From assembly GCA_001312505.1 (NCBI GenBank), contig BBDW01000006.1, positions 121,325-185,324 on the forward strand: DNA of 64,000 nucleotides. Direction: 5' to 3'. This DNA comes from Mediterraneibacter faecis JCM 15917 (lineage in GTDB: Bacteria > Bacillota > Clostridia > Lachnospirales > Lachnospiraceae). Under the pieces are notes generated by a model. It searched no databases. It was not told the DNA's origin and worked only from the letters and a program-made list of their open reading frames with translations. The position numbers were made by a program, and so were the translations under genes. Of the stretch, positions 40,277 through 49,935 are shown in pieces. The first letter of the stretch is position 1; the number at the start of each line of letters is the position of its first letter.

Positions 40277-41998
40277 ATGAAGGAAAACATACAGATTGTT
40301 TTCGGGCTGCTTGGTGGCCTGGCGGTTTTTATCTATGGAATGAATATGATGAGTGAATGTCTTCAGAAAGCGGCAGGAGAAAAAATGAAGAAAATCCTGT
40401 CACTTTTAACGAGAAATCCTGTAATGGGAGCACTTGCGGGAATGCTTGTTACAGCCGTACTGCAAAGTTCAAGTGCAACGACGGTTATGGCGATTGGTTT
40501 TGTAAGTGCAGGACTGATGACACTGCCACAGGCAATTTCTATTATTTTTGGTGCCAATATCGGTACAACAATGACAGCACAGCTGATTGCATTTAAGTTG
40601 AGTGACTACATTTATGCAATCATTTTTATTGGATTTATCGTATATTTTATTTCTAAATCAGAACGTGTGAAAAATGTCGGAATGACTATTTTTGCATTTG
40701 GTTTATTGTTCCTTGGAATCGAGACAATGGGATCTGTTATGAAACCATTGGCTTCAAGCCCAATTTTTACTGAGCTGATCGGCAAAGTGGCAGACGTTCC
40801 AATCCTTGGAGTTGCTGTTGGTGCATTAATGACTGTTGTGGTGCAGAGCTCTAGTGCAACAATCGCAGTACTCCAGAATTTTGCAGCTCAGCCGGGTGCA
40901 GATGGCGTGACAAGTATCATTGGTCTGGCCGGTGCAATTCCGATTCTTTTCGGTGACAATATCGGAACAACGATCACAGCACTTCTGGCAAGTATTGGTC
41001 AGCCGAAGGATGCGAAGAGAACAGCACTTGCACACTGTATCTTTAATATTTCAGGATGCTTCCTGTTTATCTGGTTCGTAAAACCACTGGCAGCGTTTAT
41101 CCAGTATATTTCCCCCCCTAAGGGACCGGAGATTGAAGTGATTTCGAGACAGATTGCGAATACGCATACATTTTTCAACCTTGTGATGACGCTGATCTGG
41201 GTACCGCTTGTTGGAGTTATGGTGAAAATCGTAATGTGTCTGATCCCGGACGGAGAAGTGAAAGAAGTCAATGCAGTGCAGCCAAAATTTCTTGATAACA
41301 AACTGATCAGTCAGCCTACAGTTGCATTACAGCTTGCAGTAAGAGAATTGATGAATTGCGGAGAGCAGGTAGGCGTGACGCTGAAAAAGGCAGCAGAAAA
41401 GATTGATAGTGGAGATGGTGCTTCTGTTGAAGAATTTGTAAAGAGCAGAGAAGTGACAGCTGAACTTACAGGAAAGATCACAGATTATCTGGCTGAGATG
41501 GCAGCCGCCGGAGTTATGACAGAGCAGCAGGCGGCAAGAGCAGCAGAGCTTCAGTATGTATTGATCGATATTGACAGAATCAGTGAACTTACGAAAAATG
41601 TCGCTGTTTCCATGCAGACAGAAAAGCTTGTGAAAAAGGACAAGAAGAGTGCAAAAGAAGAAAGGGTACAGTTTTCACAAGAAGCATCAAAGGATATACA
41701 GAAGAGCATGGAACTTGTCAGTGAAATGTACAATATGGTCATGAAAATGGTTAATAACGAAGAGGCAAATGAGGCTGAAAATCTTGTCAAGATGAAAGAA
41801 AAGATCCGCAAGATGGACGGAGATATCAGAAAAGGACATATTAAACGTGTACACAAAGGAAAATGTAAGGCAGGACTTACGGCTGCATTCAATGAGATTC
41901 TACATAATGTGGAAAGAATCGGAAACAGCTGTGTGAATCTGGCAGATGCGGCAGAGGACGGAGTGAGATTCAGCACATTTTTAAGAGAGATGGAGTAG
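40277..41998 (+). CDS. Na+/phosphate cotransporter family protein with PhoU-like tail
   Basis: 573 residues. Two repeats of the NptA membrane motif carry QSSSATTVMAIGFV and QSSSATIAVL, each with GANIGTT or GDNIGTT. There are about eight to nine helices in residues 1-310, then a cytoplasmic PhoU-like helical bundle (residues about 340-560). It takes up phosphate with sodium. The ATG at 40277 follows CTGGAGGAAG. A C run near 41112-41118 gives ISPPKGPEI. No frame break. Confidence 0.92.
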   Translation: MKENIQIVFGLLGGLAVFIYGMNMMSECLQKAAGEKMKKILSLLTRNPVMGALAGMLVTAVLQSSSATTVMAIGFVSAGLMTLPQAISIIFGANIGTTMTAQLIAFKLSDYIYAIIFIGFIVYFISKSERVKNVGMTIFAFGLLFLGIETMGSVMKPLASSPIFTELIGKVADVPILGVAVGALMTVVVQSSSATIAVLQNFAAQPGADGVTSIIGLAGAIPILFGDNIGTTITALLASIGQPKDAKRTALAHCIFNISGCFLFIWFVKPLAAFIQYISPPKGPEIEVISRQIANTHTFFNLVMTLIWVPLVGVMVKIVMCLIPDGEVKEVNAVQPKFLDNKLISQPTVALQLAVRELMNCGEQVGVTLKKAAEKIDSGDGASVEEFVKSREVTAELTGKITDYLAEMAAAGVMTEQQAARAAELQYVLIDIDRISELTKNVAVSMQTEKLVKKDKKSAKEERVQFSQEASKDIQKSMELVSEMYNMVMKMVNNEEANEAENLVKMKEKIRKMDGDIRKGHIKRVHKGKCKAGLTAAFNEILHNVERIGNSCVNLADAAEDGVRFSTFLREME

Positions 41999-42014
41999 AG
42001 AACTTTATTATGAG

Positions 42015-42052
42015 CAGGCAAACTTTCAATAGAAGAGAGTTTGCCTGTTTTC
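42015..42052 (+). terminator. Terminator after Na/Pi transporter gene
   Basis: CAGGCAAACT pairs with AGTTTGCCTG, followed by TTTTC. Confidence 0.85.
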
Positions 42053-42200
42053 TATTTCATGGAAATCCTTTTGATTTTATGCTGATAAAAGAAGAAAAAC
42101 TGTGCTAAAATAGTTGAGACAACAAGAAAGAACAGTTATAATATTAATCTGTTAATAGAGAGAAAAAGGAACTTTTACTAATATAGGAAGGAAGTAGTAA

Positions 42201-43541
42201 ATGAAGATAGAATTACCAAAGAAGGTATTGTTTATCATTAATAATCTGCAACTTGCAGGATATGATGCATTTGCAGTAGGTGGCTGCGTGAGAGATTCTA
42301 TTTTGGCGAGAAAACCGCAGGACTGGGATATCACAACGTCGGCAAAACCAGAAGCAATCAAGGAAATATTTCGCCGGACGGTTGATACAGGAATAGAACA
42401 CGGAACAGTTACAGTAATGATTGGCAAAGACAGTTATGAGGTGACGACTTATAGAATTGACGGTGCATATGAGGATAGCCGTCATCCGAAGGAAGTCCGC
42501 TTTACCAATTGTCTGGAAGAAGATCTTCGCAGAAGAGATTTTACGATCAATGCGATGGCATATAATGATGATGTCCGGCTGGTAGACGTGTTTGGTGGAA
42601 TGCAGGATTTGAATCATCATCTGATCCGCTGCGTTGGAGATCCGAGGGAAAGATTTTCAGAAGATGCACTTCGTATCCTTCGTGCGGTACGCTTCTCAGC
42701 ACAGCTGGATTTCCCGATTGAACCTGATACTGCCAAAGCAGTGAAGGAGCTTGCACCAAACCTTAAGAATATTAGTGCAGAACGTATTCAGACAGAGCTC
42801 GTGAAACTTCTGACGTCTCCACATCCGGAGCGCATTCAGGATGCCTGTGAACTTGGAATTACAAAGGTGGTCCTTCCAGAATGGGACGCCATGGTAGGAG
42901 TAAAACAGAATACAATACATCATAAGTACGATGTGGCAGAGCATACACTTCATACATTGAAACATGTGAAGAGAGATAAATACCTTCGTCTTACAATGTT
43001 GTTCCATGATATGGGAAAACCGGCAATGAAGACAACAGATGAGAAAGGAAACGATCATTTCAAAGGACATGCTCTGGAAAGCGAGAAAATTGCCCGTACA
43101 GTTTTGAAGCGATTAAAATTTGACAATGAGACGATTCGCATTGTAACGAAGCTGGTCTGCTATCATGATTACCGGATGGAAGCAACACCGGCGAATGTAC
43201 GTCGTGCAATGAATCGGATCGGTGTTGAATTATTCCCATACTATCTCGCAGTGCGTCTTGCAGATGCAAAATCACAGAGCACTTACATGAGAAGGGAAAA
43301 GATTGAAAATATCGTAGAGATAAGAAATCTTTACAAACAGATCCTGATGGAGAATCAGTGCGTGACTCTTCGACAGCTTGCGGTGAGCGGAAGAGAATTG
43401 ATGGAACTGGGGATGAAGCCGGGACGCGAACTCGGTGCAATGCTCAGTGAACTGCTGGAATATGTGCTGGATGATCCGGAACGGAACACGAAAGAGAATC
43501 TTTGTAAGTACGTGAAAGAAAAAATGGAAAAAGAAAAGTAG
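42201..43541 (+). CDS. cca: CCA tRNA nucleotidyltransferase with HD domain
   Basis: 446 residues. Adds or repairs the 3' CCA of tRNAs. Nucleotidyltransferase head VGGCVRDSILARKPQDWD with DWD catalytic aspartates, then RRDFTINAMAY and RFSEDALRILRAVRF, then an HD domain LFHDMGKP with VCYHDYR. The ATG at 42201 follows GGAAGGAAG. The tRNA-Cys in this window lacks an encoded CCA, consistent with need for this enzyme. No frame break. Confidence 0.95.
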   Translation: MKIELPKKVLFIINNLQLAGYDAFAVGGCVRDSILARKPQDWDITTSAKPEAIKEIFRRTVDTGIEHGTVTVMIGKDSYEVTTYRIDGAYEDSRHPKEVRFTNCLEEDLRRRDFTINAMAYNDDVRLVDVFGGMQDLNHHLIRCVGDPRERFSEDALRILRAVRFSAQLDFPIEPDTAKAVKELAPNLKNISAERIQTELVKLLTSPHPERIQDACELGITKVVLPEWDAMVGVKQNTIHHKYDVAEHTLHTLKHVKRDKYLRLTMLFHDMGKPAMKTTDEKGNDHFKGHALESEKIARTVLKRLKFDNETIRIVTKLVCYHDYRMEATPANVRRAMNRIGVELFPYYLAVRLADAKSQSTYMRREKIENIVEIRNLYKQILMENQCVTLRQLAVSGRELMELGMKPGRELGAMLSELLEYVLDDPERNTKENLCKYVKEKMEKEK

Positions 43542-43687
43542 AAAATACCGGAAGAAAAAGAGAATACTCAGGTTGTCCCTTTCATAGATTAGAAAGAAAT
43601 CGTTGTCGGTTGCTGTTAAAACCGACAGTAAAAAGTCTGGTAACTGGAAAAGAATAATAATCCAGGTCAATGGGACAGGGGGCAGCC

Positions 43688-44773
43688 ATGAGAGAATATG
43701 AGATGGAAGTACTGGAAAAGTACGAACTTGAAGTGAATAGCACCCGGCGGATCAGAGGTGCATTTTATTGCGATACAAAAGAAGGGACGATGCTTCTGAA
43801 AGAGACAAAGATCTCGGAGAGGCGCGTCCCTTTATTGTATCTTATTTTAAACCGATTAGAAAAGCAGGGATATCTGGTGGATACACCTGTGTTCAGTAAA
43901 GAAGGGAATCTGGTGCAGAATTCCAGAGATGGAACAAGATATTTGATGAAAAAATGGTATCCGGGGGAAGAGTGTAATCTGAAGAGAGAGGAAGATATTT
44001 TCCGGGCAGCAAGAAAACTGGGAGAGCTTCATCTGGAATTTCAGTGGTATGAGCCGGACTTGCAGGAGAAAGAAATATTTCAGAAATTCCAGAAAGAAGA
44101 GGTGCAGGAAATCCCACAGAATACACAGCAGTCAGTTTGTGAAGAAAAGAAAATGGACTGGACAAAGTTGTCACCATTGTTAAGTAAAAATCCATTGGAA
44201 GAAATGAAACGTCGTAACAGGGAAATGAAAAAAGTGCGGTCATTTATCAGAAAACGGGTTGCAAAAAATGAATTCGAATCCTATTATCTGAAGCATTATG
44301 AAGAAATTGCATGGCAGGCAGAAAAGGTGACAGAGCAGATAGAGCGGTCTGGTTGCCAGAATCTATATGAAAGAAGTATACGGGAAAGGAAAATGCTTCA
44401 TGGAGATTATAATTATCATAATGTCATGATCCTTCCGGAAAATGAGGTGATAACAAACTTTGAGCGGATGCGAATCGGAATACAAGTAGATGATTTATAT
44501 TACCTTTTGAGAAAAGTAATGGAAAAATACCATTGGAAACAAAAAACAGGACAAAATATATTAGAAGCATATGAAAGCGTACGGCAATTAAAACCAGATG
44601 AAAGAGAGTATCTTTGTCTTCGACTGGCCTATCCGGAAAAGTTCTGGAAGACAGCAAGTGCTTATTCCAGATCAAATAAAGCATGGCTTCCGGAAAAGAG
44701 TGTAGAGAAGCTGCAGACAGCAGTAGAACAGACGAAGGAGAAAGAAGTGTTTTTGAGAGAAATCTTCGAATAA
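43688..44773 (+). CDS. CotS-like spore-coat kinase-fold protein
   Basis: 361 residues in the aminoglycoside-phosphotransferase/CotS fold. MLHGDYNYHNVMI matches the catalytic loop. The next motif reads ITNFERMRIGIQVDDLYYLLR, where the usual Mg-binding DFD has become NFE, as in other CotS-type proteins, so it may not be an active kinase. I prefer the ATG at 43688 over 43670. Probably spore-coat associated, in keeping with the sporulation genes downstream. Confidence 0.75.
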   Translation: MREYEMEVLEKYELEVNSTRRIRGAFYCDTKEGTMLLKETKISERRVPLLYLILNRLEKQGYLVDTPVFSKEGNLVQNSRDGTRYLMKKWYPGEECNLKREEDIFRAARKLGELHLEFQWYEPDLQEKEIFQKFQKEEVQEIPQNTQQSVCEEKKMDWTKLSPLLSKNPLEEMKRRNREMKKVRSFIRKRVAKNEFESYYLKHYEEIAWQAEKVTEQIERSGCQNLYERSIRERKMLHGDYNYHNVMILPENEVITNFERMRIGIQVDDLYYLLRKVMEKYHWKQKTGQNILEAYESVRQLKPDEREYLCLRLAYPEKFWKTASAYSRSNKAWLPEKSVEKLQTAVEQTKEKEVFLREIFE

Positions 44774-44809
44774 AAAAGCTCCGCAAACCGCGGAAAATGT
44801 GGATTTATC

Positions 44810-44838
44810 TTGACAAACAACAGGGAAACCGTTATAAC
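44810..44838 (+). promoter_or_regulatory. Promoter of hup operon
   Basis: TTGACA, 17 bases, TATAAC, about 100 bases before hup. Confidence 0.88.
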
Positions 44839-44941
44839 AGTACATAAGGGTTTGAGGCAAGTTATCGTGCAGACTTGCAACCTGAATAAATAAAACTAGG
44901 AATAGAATTGTATTTGAGTACAATAAAGGAGGACATAATCC

Positions 44942-45214
44942 ATGAACAAAACAGAATTTATTGCAGCAGTAGCTGAAAAGGCAGAGATTTCCAAGAAAGA
45001 TTCTGAGAAAGCATTAAAGGCATTTGTTGATGTTGTAACAGAGCAGCTGAAAGCCGGAGATAAAGTACAGCTTGTTGGATTTGGTACATTTGAAGTGAGC
45101 GAGAGAGCAGCAAGAGAAGGAAGAAACCCACAGACAGGAAAAACTATGACAATTGCAGCTTGCAAGGCTCCTAAATTCAAAGCTGGAAAAGCATTAAAGG
45201 ACGCAATCAACTAG
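44942..45214 (+). CDS. hup: HU-family DNA-binding protein
   Basis: 90 residues, the normal HU length: [19 protein letters not shown] start, [15 protein letters not shown] and [10 protein letters not shown] arm, [12 protein letters not shown] end. Bends and compacts DNA as a dimer. The ATG at 44942 follows AAAGGAGGAC. It is followed closely by rqcP. Confidence 0.97.
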   Translation: MNKTEFIAAVAEKAEISKKDSEKALKAFVDVVTEQLKAGDKVQLVGFGTFEVSERAAREGRNPQTGKTMTIAACKAPKFKAGKALKDAIN

Positions 45215-45242
45215 TTCAGGGGGGGATTTTGTAGAAGAATAT

Positions 45243-45482
45243 ATGAGACTGGATAAGTTTTTAAAAGTCTCCCGTCTGATCAAACGAAGAACTGTTGCAA
45301 ACGAAGCCTGTGATGCAGGACGTGTGCTGGTGAATGGAAAGACGGCGAAAGCATCTGTGAAGGTAAAGCCGGGAGATGTGATCGAGATTCAGTTTGGAAC
45401 GAGAACCGTTAAGGTTGAGGTTCTTGAACTGCAGGAGACAACAAAAAAAGAAGAAGCAAAGGACTTATTCAAATACCTGTAA
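45243..45482 (+). CDS. rqcP: RNA-binding S4 domain protein RqcP (YabO/Hsp15-like)
   Basis: 79 residues, S4 fold: MRLDKFLKVSRLIKRRTVAN, EACDAGRVLVNGK, KPGDVIEIQFG. Acts with RqcH in ribosome-associated quality control by holding P-site tRNA during alanine tailing. Its ribosome site contains a 7-G run (AGGGGGGGA). Its place between hup and yabP matches the Bacillus order. Confidence 0.93.
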   Translation: MRLDKFLKVSRLIKRRTVANEACDAGRVLVNGKTAKASVKVKPGDVIEIQFGTRTVKVEVLELQETTKKEEAKDLFKYL

Positions 45483-45541
45483 AGTCTGTCAGACGACAGG
45501 AATGTATAAGTCAATCAATGGTTATTGTTTTCAGTAATCTT

Positions 45542-45590
45542 AGAAAGGCAGGGAATATTTTACAAAGTGAGATATTCCCTGCCTTTCTGT
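45542..45590 (+). terminator. Terminator after rqcP
   Basis: A 17-bp perfect stem AGAAAGGCAGGGAATAT / ATATTCCCTGCCTTTCT. Confidence 0.85.
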
Positions 45591-45751
45591 ATATTGTACG
45601 ATAAAGCAGTTTTGGAGACACATCTATAAAACCTTTATCTGTCAGGAATAAGTAGAAAAGCTCTGACATATATATAGAAAAGTACAGGGAACCGTTATCT
45701 GGTTCCAGTAATATACTGTGGGGTATGCCAGAGAAGAGGGAGGTGCAGCGG

Positions 45752-46039
45752 ATGGAGGAACAGCAAAAGACTGTAAAGGCTCATAAGCTGGTGGTTAATA
45801 ACCGGAAGACAAGTATGGTGACAGGTGTTCTGGATGTATTGTCTTTTGATCTGAATGAGATTCTTCTGGAAACAGAGCAGGGAATGCTGTTAGTAAAAGG
45901 AACAGACTTGCATGTGAACCGTCTCAGTGTGGAAAAGGGAGAAGTAGATTTGTCGGGAACAATAGATAGTGTTTCATATTCTAATATTTCGCAGGCAAAG
46001 AAACAGGAAGAAAGCTTTTGGACAAAGATGTTCAAGTGA
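45752..46039 (+). CDS. yabP: Sporulation protein YabP
   Basis: 95 residues, beta-rich YabP/YqfC family: HKLVVNNRKTSMVTGVLDVLSF, GMLLVKGTDLHVNRLSVEKG, VDLSGTIDSVSYS. Needed for spore cortex/envelope formation in Bacillus. The start at ATG 45752 follows GGGAGGTG. Overlaps or touches yabQ. No frame break. Confidence 0.93.
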   Translation: MEEQQKTVKAHKLVVNNRKTSMVTGVLDVLSFDLNEILLETEQGMLLVKGTDLHVNRLSVEKGEVDLSGTIDSVSYSNISQAKKQEESFWTKMFK

Positions 46040-46050
46040 GGAAGAAAGAA

Positions 46051-46380
46051 GATGCTAAATATAAAAAAGAACTGCTTGTCTTCTTCTGTGCCTGTCTTAC
46101 GGGTGTGAATGTCCGGGCTGGGTACGAGATCCTGATTTTTTTAAGGAAAATGATAATACATAATAATCTGGTGAAAGGAATCGAGGATCTGTTCTACTGG
46201 ATATTTATGAGTGCATATATTTTCTCACAGATATATGCAACTACGTATGGTAGTATCAGATGGTATTTTCTACTAGGTCTTGTATTTGGCGTTGCCGTTA
46301 TTCAGAAACTGATTTCGTCTGGAGAAAAAATACACAAAAAAACAAGGAAAAACCTTGAAATTATTAGAAAAAACAGATAG
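46051..46380 (+). CDS. yabQ: Spore cortex biosynthesis protein YabQ (frame break at start)
   Basis: About 110 residues, mostly membrane helices (LLVFFCACLTGVNVRAGYEIL, DLFYWIFMSAYIFSQIYA, WYFLLGLVFGVAVIQ). The ATG at 46051 (MLNIK) follows GAGGAAGAAAG and is the natural start, but one A must be added to the A-run near 46064 to stay in frame. The alternative is GTG 46036, overlapping the yabP stop but with no ribosome site. Assignment rests on position and membrane pattern. Confidence 0.8.
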   Translation, partial: DAKYKKELLVFFCACLTGVNVRAGYEILIFLRKMIIHNNLVKGIEDLFYWIFMSAYIFSQIYATTYGSIRWYFLLGLVFGVAVIQKLISSGEKIHKKTRKNLEIIRKNR

Positions 46381-46481
46381 AATGTTGATAATTGGGAAGT
46401 TTATAGGGGGGACTCCGTCAGTGAAGGCAGGATTGATTTCCCGGTAACGTTAAGAGTGTATTATTTTAGGGTGAATTTTAG

Positions 46482-46814
46482 ATGGCAAAGAAAAAAAGAG
46501 TGACTGGACGGTGCAGTTATACAAAGCAGAGACGTCCGAGTCCGTACAAAAGAAGCGTTCTTATGATCTTGTCAGTATTGTGTCTTCTTTCCGGTGTGCT
46601 GGGAGTGAGTGCAGTAAAGCTTCATGCAAAGAATATAGCGTATAAACAGCAGGAAGCAGAATTGAAGACACAGATCAAAAGTGAGCAGGCAAGAGCAGAA
46701 GAGATCAAAGAATACGAGCAGTATGTACAGACAGATGATTACATGAAAGAGATTGCAGAAGATAAGCTGAATCTTGTTGATCCGAATGAAATCGTATTTA
46801 AACCAATCAAGTGA
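46482..46814 (+). CDS. divIC: Septum formation initiator DivIC/FtsB family
   Basis: 110 residues: basic cytoplasmic head, one helix (SVLMILSVLCLLSGVLGVSAV), then a coiled coil (KQQEAELKTQIKSEQARAEEI) and the YVQTDDYMKEIAEDKLNLVDPNEIVF end typical of the family. Part of the division complex with FtsL/DivIB. Same place as in Bacillus between yabQ and spoIIE. Confidence 0.93.
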   Translation: MAKKKRVTGRCSYTKQRRPSPYKRSVLMILSVLCLLSGVLGVSAVKLHAKNIAYKQQEAELKTQIKSEQARAEEIKEYEQYVQTDDYMKEIAEDKLNLVDPNEIVFKPIK

Positions 46815-46870
46815 ATAGTAATCGAATCTGCAAAGTCAGTGAAAGACGGATACAGAATTTTACGAAAGAT

Positions 46871-46906
46871 AACTCCGGGAGAGAAAGTTCTCCTGGAGTT
46901 TTTCTT
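46871..46906 (+). terminator. Terminator after divIC
   Basis: AACTCCGGGAGA pairs with TCTCCTGGAGTT (one G-U), followed by TTTTCTTTT. Confidence 0.85.
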
Positions 46907-47010
46907 TTACGCGAACAACGAGCCAAAGTCCGTGCTTGCACGAGACCTTGGCGACTGTCGCGATAACTTGAGAAACTCGCGGAGCGTGTTTCTCACAGTT
47001 GAGTAACGAG
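46907..47010. repeat. Structured intergenic segment with two strong hairpins
   Basis: Hairpin 1 at 46922-46952: GCCAAAGTC with GACCTTGGC, inner CGTGC/GCACG. Hairpin 2 at 46965-47000: AACTTGAGAAAC with GTTTCTCACAGTT. It sits where the 5' membrane part of spoIIE is expected. Confidence 0.6.
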
Positions 47011-47015
47011 GGGGG

Positions 47016-48439
47016 ATGGAAATGGAAAATGGACAGGTATTACATAGTAGTCTATATGTGGAACAGATTGATAAGTTTGCAGTTTCATTAAAACAGTTAG
47101 CGAAAACATTTTTGAAATTAGAAGAAAAAAAGCAGACATTTTCAGAAGAAGAGATTGATGAAATGTTTGCCTGCGTAAGAGAAGAAGTGTGTGAAAAATG
47201 TGAGAAAAACAGTTGGTGCTGGGGGGGGAAAACTATATTCAGATGTATCAGATGGGATACGAGATTCTTGCAGCAGTGGATCAGTATGGAAATGAACTGG
47301 ATGCAGAGACAAAAAGAAAACTGATGCAGCGCTGCATTATGGCTCCGCGGTTTTATCGGGGGATGCTTGACAGTTTTCACGAAGCAAGACAAAATATGAT
47401 CTGGATCAATCGTATTGCAAGAAGCCGGGAAGGGTGTGCAGCCCAGCTTGATCTATTTGCAGATATGCTGCAAAATGTGGCGAAAAATCTGGAAGACAGC
47501 ATATTTACAGATGAAAGGTTGGGGGGGAAACGGATCCTGTCTCAATTGAAAAGAAAAGGAATACGTGTACTTTCCATGCATTTTCTTGTGAATGGAGAGG
47601 GAAAATATGAATTGCATCTGACGATGCGCACCTGGAAAGCGGAAAAGATTCCGGTAAAAAGTCTGGCAGGGATTCTGAGTAATCTGACAGGAAGAAGATT
47701 GATTCCGGGAAAAGAAGGGGGGGCGCAGTTGATCGGAGCGGATTATACAACAGTGGTCTTCCGAGAAGGACCATCCTATTACACAATGTCCGGAATAGCA
47801 AGAATCGGAAAAGGCTGCAGTAATATTTCAGGGGGGGACAGTTTCACGATGATGGATCTTCCGGGTGGTAAAAGGGGGGGAGTTGCATTGTCAGATGGCA
47901 TGGGATGTGGGCAGGCTGCCTGTCGGGAAAGCACACTTGTGATAGAACTTCTCGAAGAACTTCTGGAAGCGGGATTTCCGGAAAAGACTGCGATCCAGAT
48001 GATCAATACAACACTGGTCTGCGGAAGAGAAGAAATCCATTACTCTACGATCGACCTTACAGTGTTTGATCTGTATACAGGGGAATGCGAATTGATCAAG
48101 GCAGGCGCATCCTCAACTTTTATCCGAAGAAAGGATCAGATTGAGCATCTGACATCGACAAGCCTTCCAATCGGAGTGATGAATTCACTTGAAATAGATT
48201 CCGTGAAACGGCAGTTGACAGATGGGACGTATGTGATCATGCTGACAGATGGAGTGCTGGATGCACTTCCGGTAGGAGAGCAGGACTTCCTTCTTGAAAC
48301 AATCATAAAAGGAACGGAAATACGAAACCCCAAGGAACTGGCCAGACACATTTTACAGCAGGTACTTAACTGGACAGGAAAAGAACCGGAGGATGATATG
48401 TCAGTTTTGGTTGCAGCTTTGTGGAAATGCAGAAAGTAG
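47016..48439 (+). CDS. spoIIE: SpoIIE-like serine phosphatase, lacking the N-terminal membrane domain (frameshifted)
   Basis: About 473 residues, matching the middle and C-terminal PP2C part of SpoIIE (SpoIIE in Bacillus exceeds 800 residues with ten helices). Shown by CEKNSWCWGENYIQMYQMGY, EARQNMIWINRIARSREGCA, ISGGDSFTMM, VALSDGMGCGQAA, STIDLTVFDLYTGECE, LTDGVLDALP and the final EPEDDMSVLVAAL. An 8-G run at 47221-47228 breaks the frame (four or five expected). Several other G runs add single Gly residues (ERLGGKRI, KRGGVALS). The ribosome site GAGGGGGG precedes ATG 47016. SpoIIE dephosphorylates SpoIIAA to activate sigma-F; without the membrane part its location would differ. Confidence 0.88.
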
Positions 48440-48442
48440 TCA

Positions 48443-48472
48443 TTGACATAGAAGTAACCGTTAACGTATAGT
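48443..48472 (+). promoter_or_regulatory. Probable promoter for tilS
   Basis: TTGACA, 18 bases, TATAGT. The predicted start would fall right at the tilS ATG, so the mRNA would have almost no leader. Confidence 0.55.
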
Positions 48473-48478
48473 TGAGGT

Positions 48479-49931
48479 ATGATGGATAAAAGATTAGAAA
48501 AGATTGAAAACTATATCAGACAATATCATATGATAGAAAAAGGGGGACAGGATTGTCATAGGTGTATCGGGTGGCGCAGACTCTGTATGTCTGCTGATGG
48601 CACTTTGTTCATTGCAGGAAAAGCTGGGATTTCAGGTGCTTGTCTGCCATGTGAATCATGAACTGCGCGGGGAGGAGGCTGCACAGGATGAGGCATATGT
48701 GGAAATGCTTTGTCATAAAATGCAGGTTCTTTTTTGCATTTCATGAAAATGTGGAATTAATTGCAAAAAAGCGGAAAGAATCATTGGAGGAAGCAGGCAG
48801 ATATGTGCGAAGACAGGCATTTGAACAACTCTGTAAGGAACAGGGCGGGACAAAGATTGCAACAGCGCACCATAGTAATGACAATGCAGAAACAATGCTT
48901 CTTAACATGGCAAGAGGAACCGGGCTTCGCGGATTGTGTGGGATAAGACCAGTGTATGGAAAATGGATCCGCCCACTTCTGGAATTGTCCAGGGAAGAGA
49001 TTGAACAGTGTTGAAAGAGTGTGACATCAGATATTGTGTTGACGAAACGAATCAGGAAGATGAATACACAAGGAACCGGATTCGTCATCATGTAATTCCG
49101 ACATTAGAAGAACAGGTTAATACAAGGACGGTAGAACATTTTGTGAAGCTCAGTGAACAGGCAGAAGAAATCTATGAATATCTGGAAAAACAGACAGATC
49201 AGGCATGGAATATCTGTGCAAAACAGACAGACGGACTTCAAAGCAGGAAAGAAATATTTCTCAAGGCAGAGGAAATGAAACACCTTGATCCTGTGATAAA
49301 GAAATTACTGATCCAAAGATCAGTAAGTGAAGTGGCAGGGGGGGCACAGAAAGATATTGAAAGCAGGCATATCCTGGCGGTACTGCAACTGTTTGAACGG
49401 CAGACAGGACGGCAGATCGATCTTCCGTATAGTGTTACAGCCAAAAGAATGTATGAGGGAGTTCTGCTTACAAAAGGTGATAAAAAAGTTACATCTGTAC
49501 ATCAGAAAGAGAAAAGAAAAGAAGAGAGTAATTTTGTTCTACAGCTTCAGATTCCGGGAGAAGCACAGATCCCGGGAACAAATTTGAAAATCTGCTGTAC
49601 AATCAGCGGTGAAAATGAGAAGAATTCAGCAAAAGAGATACCACAAAAAAGCTACACGAAATGCTTTGATTATGATATAATAAAAAGCAGTCTCTGTGTG
49701 AGATACAGACGACCCGGAGATTATTTTACAATTGATGGGGGGGAAGGAAAGAAAAAGAAGCTGAAGAGTTACTTTATTGATGAGAAAATTCCGCAAGAAG
49801 AACGGGACAGACAGCTTCTGATCGCAGAGGAAAGCCACATCGTATGGATTCCGGGCAGAAGGATGAGTTCGTACTACCAGGTGGGAGACCAGACGAAAAA
49901 GATTCTTAAGATAAAGATTATGGAGGAATAG
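48479..49931 (+). CDS. tilS: tRNA(Ile)-lysidine synthase (at least three frame breaks)
   Basis: About 480 residues rebuilt. Converts C34 of tRNA-Ile2 to lysidine. The N-terminal ATP loop [10 protein letters not shown] (in the frame after a 5-G run near 48542, four expected), then [16 protein letters not shown], a break near 48730 (T run) before [43 protein letters not shown] and a break at 49016 (TGTTGAAA where TGTTTGAAA is expected) before [21 protein letters not shown]. The C-terminal TilS domains end with [12 protein letters not shown] and [12 protein letters not shown]. Located between spoIIE and hpt as in Bacillus. An essential gene, so three breaks argue strongly for sequence error. Confidence 0.9.
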
Positions 49932-49935
49932 AACA

